A stretch of DNA of 64,000 nt from Acanthacorydalis orientalis (taxonomy: Eukaryota; Arthropoda; Insecta; Megaloptera; Corydalidae): contig CM068316.1 in NCBI GenBank assembly GCA_034766995.1, forward strand, positions 19,306,590 to 19,370,589. The letters are read 5' to 3'. Below are positions 61,206 to 64,000 of this stretch, piece by piece. Both the position numbers and the translations under genes were made by a program. Position 1 is the first letter of the stretch; each line of letters begins with the position of its first letter. The notes under the pieces were generated by a model, which was not told where the DNA came from, did not search any database, and saw nothing but the letters and a program-made list of their open reading frames with translations.

Positions 61206-61689
61206 TAAATTACATCTTATGACGTAAATGATTTGAATAAGAGTAGATATTTTACCTTACGATTGTACCTTAAGAATTAGACTTATTCTTTTGAATGATT
61301 AACAAATAAATTAATGGAAATGGCAAAATAAAAAATATTTTTTAAATGGACGTTGATTTTATATTTTGTAATTTTTGTATTACAGAAAATTCTTAAACTG
61401 TAGACATATTTTAAAAAACTCACCAATTATTGTTTTTATCATGTCTGATCTAAAAAGGACGATTTTGGAAAAGAAGAAAACTTTTCGAATGAGAAATAAT
61501 AAATAATCTATCGAATTTGTTAGTGAAACGTAACGATCAAATATATTTCATGCAGATTATGAATATTCAAATTATGTATTTTAGTTTTAAATTGTAATCC
61601 ACACTTTTAAATTTGAACTCTATATAGAAATATTAAATGTTTGATTGAAAACAATACGTGATTTTTTATATTCTTTCATAATGAGGTGT

Positions 61690-61990
61690 GAGCCCTATGT
61701 GGTTTTCGATAATTTCTCACGAAACCTGTAACCTTCAAGTCGACGCTGATATTTTTTACATGGCTAGTAGAACGCGTAGCGCATTTCAGACAATAAAAAA
61801 TAAAATAAAAATACAATGCCATCGTATTTACAACACACACACACACACATATGTATGAATACACACATACGTGTCTGTGTGAGATTGCGGACTGGTACTG
61901 ACCTAACTCAAGTCAATTTGAATTGCGCATGCTCTGCCGATGCAGACTTGCGCTCTTCGAAGTTCACTGACTGAAAAATAAAAAAAAATA
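61690..61990 (+). promoter_or_regulatory. Possible promoter/5' UTR island
   Basis: The segment TGCGGACTGGTACTGACC through GACTTGCGCTCTTCGAAG is richer than its surroundings. It ends in TTCACTGACTG, which resembles an arthropod initiator, just before an A-rich leader and an ATG at 61994. No TATA box is placed convincingly. Composition is the main support. Confidence 0.2.
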
Positions 61991-61993
61991 AAA

Positions 61994-62350
61994 ATGAAAA
62001 CGCGCATTCACCACAATTTCTTTTCATCGTTGTCCTCATACATACTCCCTATCGTATTATCTTTGTCGAAAGTATTCAGTTTCTATACTTTTTTTATACT
62101 GTGTGATGTTATTTTTTCGTTTCAGTTATTTCTTTTTTTTACACTTGAGCGTTCGCATCACAACGAAATATTTTTATACAAGAAGCGCAGAAATGTTTTG
62201 CTCTTCGCAGAATATCTAAATTTAATTCCGCGTCGAATAACAAACAACCATAATGTTTTGACATTTCGTAAGATAGATTTTATAATATTTTTTTTTATAA
62301 AGTTATATCTATATTATAGACACATTTTATTAAATGTGATAAATTTATAA
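61994..62350 (+). CDS. Hypothetical 118-codon frame, hydrophobic
   Basis: This is the longest ATG-started frame in the window. The peptide is Phe/Ile/Leu-rich with hydrophobic runs at about residues 12-45 (including LPIVLSLSKVFSFYTFFILC), a basic middle (KKRRNVLL near 64-71) and a hydrophobic tail. It could be read as a small membrane protein. The same bias is expected from T-rich DNA, and I know no relative. Its only positive context is the richer island directly upstream. Low confidence. Confidence 0.2.
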   Translation: MKTRIHHNFFSSLSSYILPIVLSLSKVFSFYTFFILCDVIFSFQLFLFFTLERSHHNEIFLYKKRRNVLLFAEYLNLIPRRITNNHNVLTFRKIDFIIFFFIKLYLYYRHILLNVINL

Positions 62351-62424
62351 TACTGTTATCAGTAATTACTAAAACTATACATAATTACATTTTTTAAATC
62401 CTTTCATATTAATTATTCTTTTAT

Positions 62425-62435
62425 TATATATATAT

Positions 62436-62483
<48 letters not shown>
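62425..62483. repeat. (TA)n array with ACATGTA break
   Basis: About 58 bp in two blocks. Confidence 0.95.
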
Positions 62484-62488
<5 letters not shown>

Positions 62489-62626
62489 TCATCTCAATGT
62501 ACACTTTTTGATTTCTATTGAAGTAATTATAACTAAAAACACAATTCAAAACTTATAAGATAATAAAGTGTTAAGATTGACACTTATAAACCGTTTATTG
62601 TAATCATTTCCTTGTTGAAAGAAGAC

Positions 62627-62700
62627 ATAGTTTACAAGTCCGGGTTCAAACTCATACCACAAATGTCAATAGTCCGTTACTCTACCTACTCGAACTTGAC
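62627..62700 (-). ncRNA. tRNA-like sequence, probable SINE head
   Basis: Read on the minus strand, AAGTTCGAGTAGGTAGAG resembles the D-arm/A box of a tRNA. GTAACGGACTATTGACATTT sits where the anticodon arm would be, and GAGTTTGAACCCGG resembles the T-arm/B box, about 29 bases after the A box. The anticodon and T stems pair poorly and no acceptor stem is visible, so a functional tRNA is unlikely. A tRNA-derived SINE or a tRNA pseudogene fits better. The plus-strand frame at 62612-62806 is a shadow. Confidence 0.42.
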
Positions 62701-62738
62701 ATATTCAATAAATGTGTATATATATATATATATATATA

Positions 62739-62988
62739 TAATGGCGCGTTATAGCTTCATGGGGTACAGGCTAATTTTAATTAAGGGGCACCATATTCAG
62801 TGCTGAATTCAGACATTTTCAGACATTTCGAGAAATTTTTATAGCGAACCCCCGGTATACTTTTGGATTCAACACACCCAGATATGGCACCATATATAAA
62901 TTTCGATATTCTTGTTACAGTAGTGACTTTTTAAAAGAAATAGTTTCCTGCCCCCCCCCCCAGGCAATTACCCATAGGATAACACGCC

Positions 62989-62992
<4 letters not shown>
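62739..62992. mobile_element. hAT MITE, family H2, copy 2, with nested insertion
   Basis: The left side TGGCGCGTTATAGCTTCATG matches the complement of the right end of 31073-31207 (AGCGTGTTATAGCTTCATGG). The right side (complement CAGAGGCGTGTTATCCTATG) matches that copy's left end. It lies between TA arrays, so an 8-bp TATATATA duplication is likely but cannot be proven. It includes a C11-13 run at about 62951-62961 and an 89-bp insertion at 62797-62885. Confidence 0.82.
62797..62885. mobile_element. 89-bp insertion nested in hAT MITE H2 copy 2
   Basis: GGCACCATAT occurs immediately before (62787-62796) and after (62886-62895), a 10-bp direct duplication. The sister element at 31073 has only one such site (GAGCCCCATAT on the complement). 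The insert starts TCAGTGCTGAATTCAGAC, and its other side contains GGATTCAACACACCC, a weak inverted match. The class is undetermined. Confidence 0.7.
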
Positions 62993-63070
<78 letters not shown>

Positions 63071-63146
63071 TACATATATAAATACACACATAAATATACA
63101 TATATAAATACACACATATATATTATATATATATATATATATATTA
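62993..63146. repeat. (TA)n array with higher-order ACATATATAAATACACACATAAAT units
   Basis: Pure TA blocks, then two near-identical 24-base units at about 63072-63118. Confidence 0.94.
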
Positions 63147-63149
63147 TAA

Positions 63150-63455
63150 AAATGTATTAGAAAAAGATAATATAACTTAGAAAGAACTGATCAAACTTCT
63201 TTAAATATAACTCGTCTTTTATAAAATACTTTTTCATTTTCTCTCAAAACCACAAATGTTTTTGATAAAAAAATATTCAAATATTAATTAAGATAATTTT
63301 TGATTGTAACTTATGGGTATTTTTATGTTGATGTCCTTATACTCATAGTACTAGCGTACAGAAAAATAAGATTTTTCTGTACATAAACATTATTACATTT
63401 GTATTTTTGTGAAAACAGCACACAATTTTCTAATCAAGCCAGAGCAATAAGAAAA
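63150..63455. other. No feature seen
   Basis: A+T-rich DNA between the last TA array and the final mariner copy. Confidence 0.5.
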
Positions 63456-63458
63456 CTA

Positions 63459-63939
63459 TTGGGTTGGTAGAATAATGAATGACTAATACTTAATTTTTGT
63501 GCAAACTCTCGAATTGTTGTACGTTGTTTTAATTCAACTAACGCATTCAGTTGGTCGTTATGAACTGAAGAAGAACAATGCCGACCTTCCTCATTTTTAA
63601 GCCTCTTGTCTCCGACACGAAGTTTTTGGAATCACCATTTCACCGTACGTTCCTTAACAGTACCCACACCAAAAGGATCATTGAGTTTACAATCAGTTTC
63701 TTTTGCTTTACCATCTGTTTTGAACCCATTCAAAAATGTTCTTTTATTTGCTTCTTTTCCATATTTAATTCAATAGCTCAATTTGAAGCAAAATTAATAA
63801 TAAAACCAAAGTCAATGTTACCAAAATACAGACTGAATAATGCACTTTAAAGATATTAACACAATGTAATGACAACTTCATTGAAAACAATGTTAGAATT
63901 CAGAAAACAAAAATCGCAATTATTTTCCAACCAACCTAA
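63459..63939 (-). mobile_element. Mariner deletion derivative (copy I)
   Basis: It is flanked by TA on both sides. The left terminus keeps only about 16 bp (TTGGGTTGGTAGAATA) before jumping to the region coding VSH near the HTH, so the shared deletion junction is lost here. The right terminus GCAATTATTTTCCAACCAAC is intact. The transposase start is recognisable on the minus strand near 63760 (ATGGAAAAGAAGCAAATAAA-like, first codon altered). The plus frame at 63578-63850 is a shadow. Confidence 0.9.
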
Positions 63940-64000
63940 TATTTTTTTGTGTTTTGGCGCTGTAAAAACGATAGTTTTGTTATCTAAATACATATAAATA

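Noticed and set aside
63578..63850. 90-codon plus-strand frame
   Set aside because: It lies antisense to the transposase remnant of mariner copy I, and similar antisense frames occur at 59144 and 25835.

Overview
The window is non-coding eukaryotic DNA, very A+T-rich by eye (about three quarters or more), with no gene I can name with confidence. It contains no bacterial gene layout, rRNA, CRISPR or operon structure. Long (TA)n arrays occur every 1-2 kb. The mobile elements are mariner (the type with termini TTAGGTTGGT...ATTGCGG), hAT, piggyBac and small palindromic elements. Together these suggest a metazoan, most likely an arthropod with a compact-to-medium AT-rich genome such as a hymenopteran. 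The sequence alone does not fix the species.

Layout. 1-5.2 kb: (TA)n arrays, two mariner deletion derivatives (1421-1988 and 4826-5158), a hAT-like MITE (2075-2336) and a 137-bp tandem duplication (4141-4412). 5.6-7.6 kb: a 63-codon open stretch I do not recognise, and a decayed 143-codon coding remnant (7122-7553) resembling the C-terminus of an insect transposon-type protein. 9.5-12.7 kb: two more mariner derivatives. 13.5-17.2 kb: a GC-hairpin repeat (about 13655-13885), then a hAT element (16311-16846) with a piggyBac-type MITE (16855-17134) inserted in the TTAA of its target duplication. 19-20.7 kb: one mariner derivative and two tandem GC-hairpin repeats. 22.3-25.4 kb: a fold-back element inside TA arrays and two weak coding candidates. 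25.7-26.3 kb: the most complete mariner derivative. 26.3-35 kb: mostly featureless AT-rich DNA with TA arrays and a 135-bp hAT MITE with a perfect 8-bp duplication (31073-31207). 34.5-36.6 kb: a 661-bp hAT element holding an 80-bp mariner remnant, bracketed by two copies of a ~165-bp direct repeat. 38-43 kb: two piggyBac-like MITEs, another GC-hairpin repeat and a 54-bp insert between 14-bp direct repeats. 44-54 kb: the longest TA arrays, three more fold-back elements, each between TA arrays, and the second copy of the hAT-like MITE family seen at 2.1 kb. 54.6-55.2 kb: a richer-composition island with possible transposon coding residue. 59-61.2 kb: a mariner derivative, a 311-bp tandem duplication and a region dense in TATAAGG inverted motifs. 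61.7-64 kb: a promoter-like island, a tRNA-like/SINE head, a hAT MITE with a nested insertion, and a final mariner derivative.

The parts do not form a pathway. The unifying biology is small non-autonomous elements multiplying in trans (no complete transposase is visible) and repeated use of (TA)n arrays as insertion sites. The most unusual signals are the ~200-bp near-perfect fold-back family found only between TA arrays, the GC-hairpin family, and the series of ever-shorter mariner derivatives that share one internal deletion junction. All coordinates and repeat comparisons were made by eye and may be off by a few bases.
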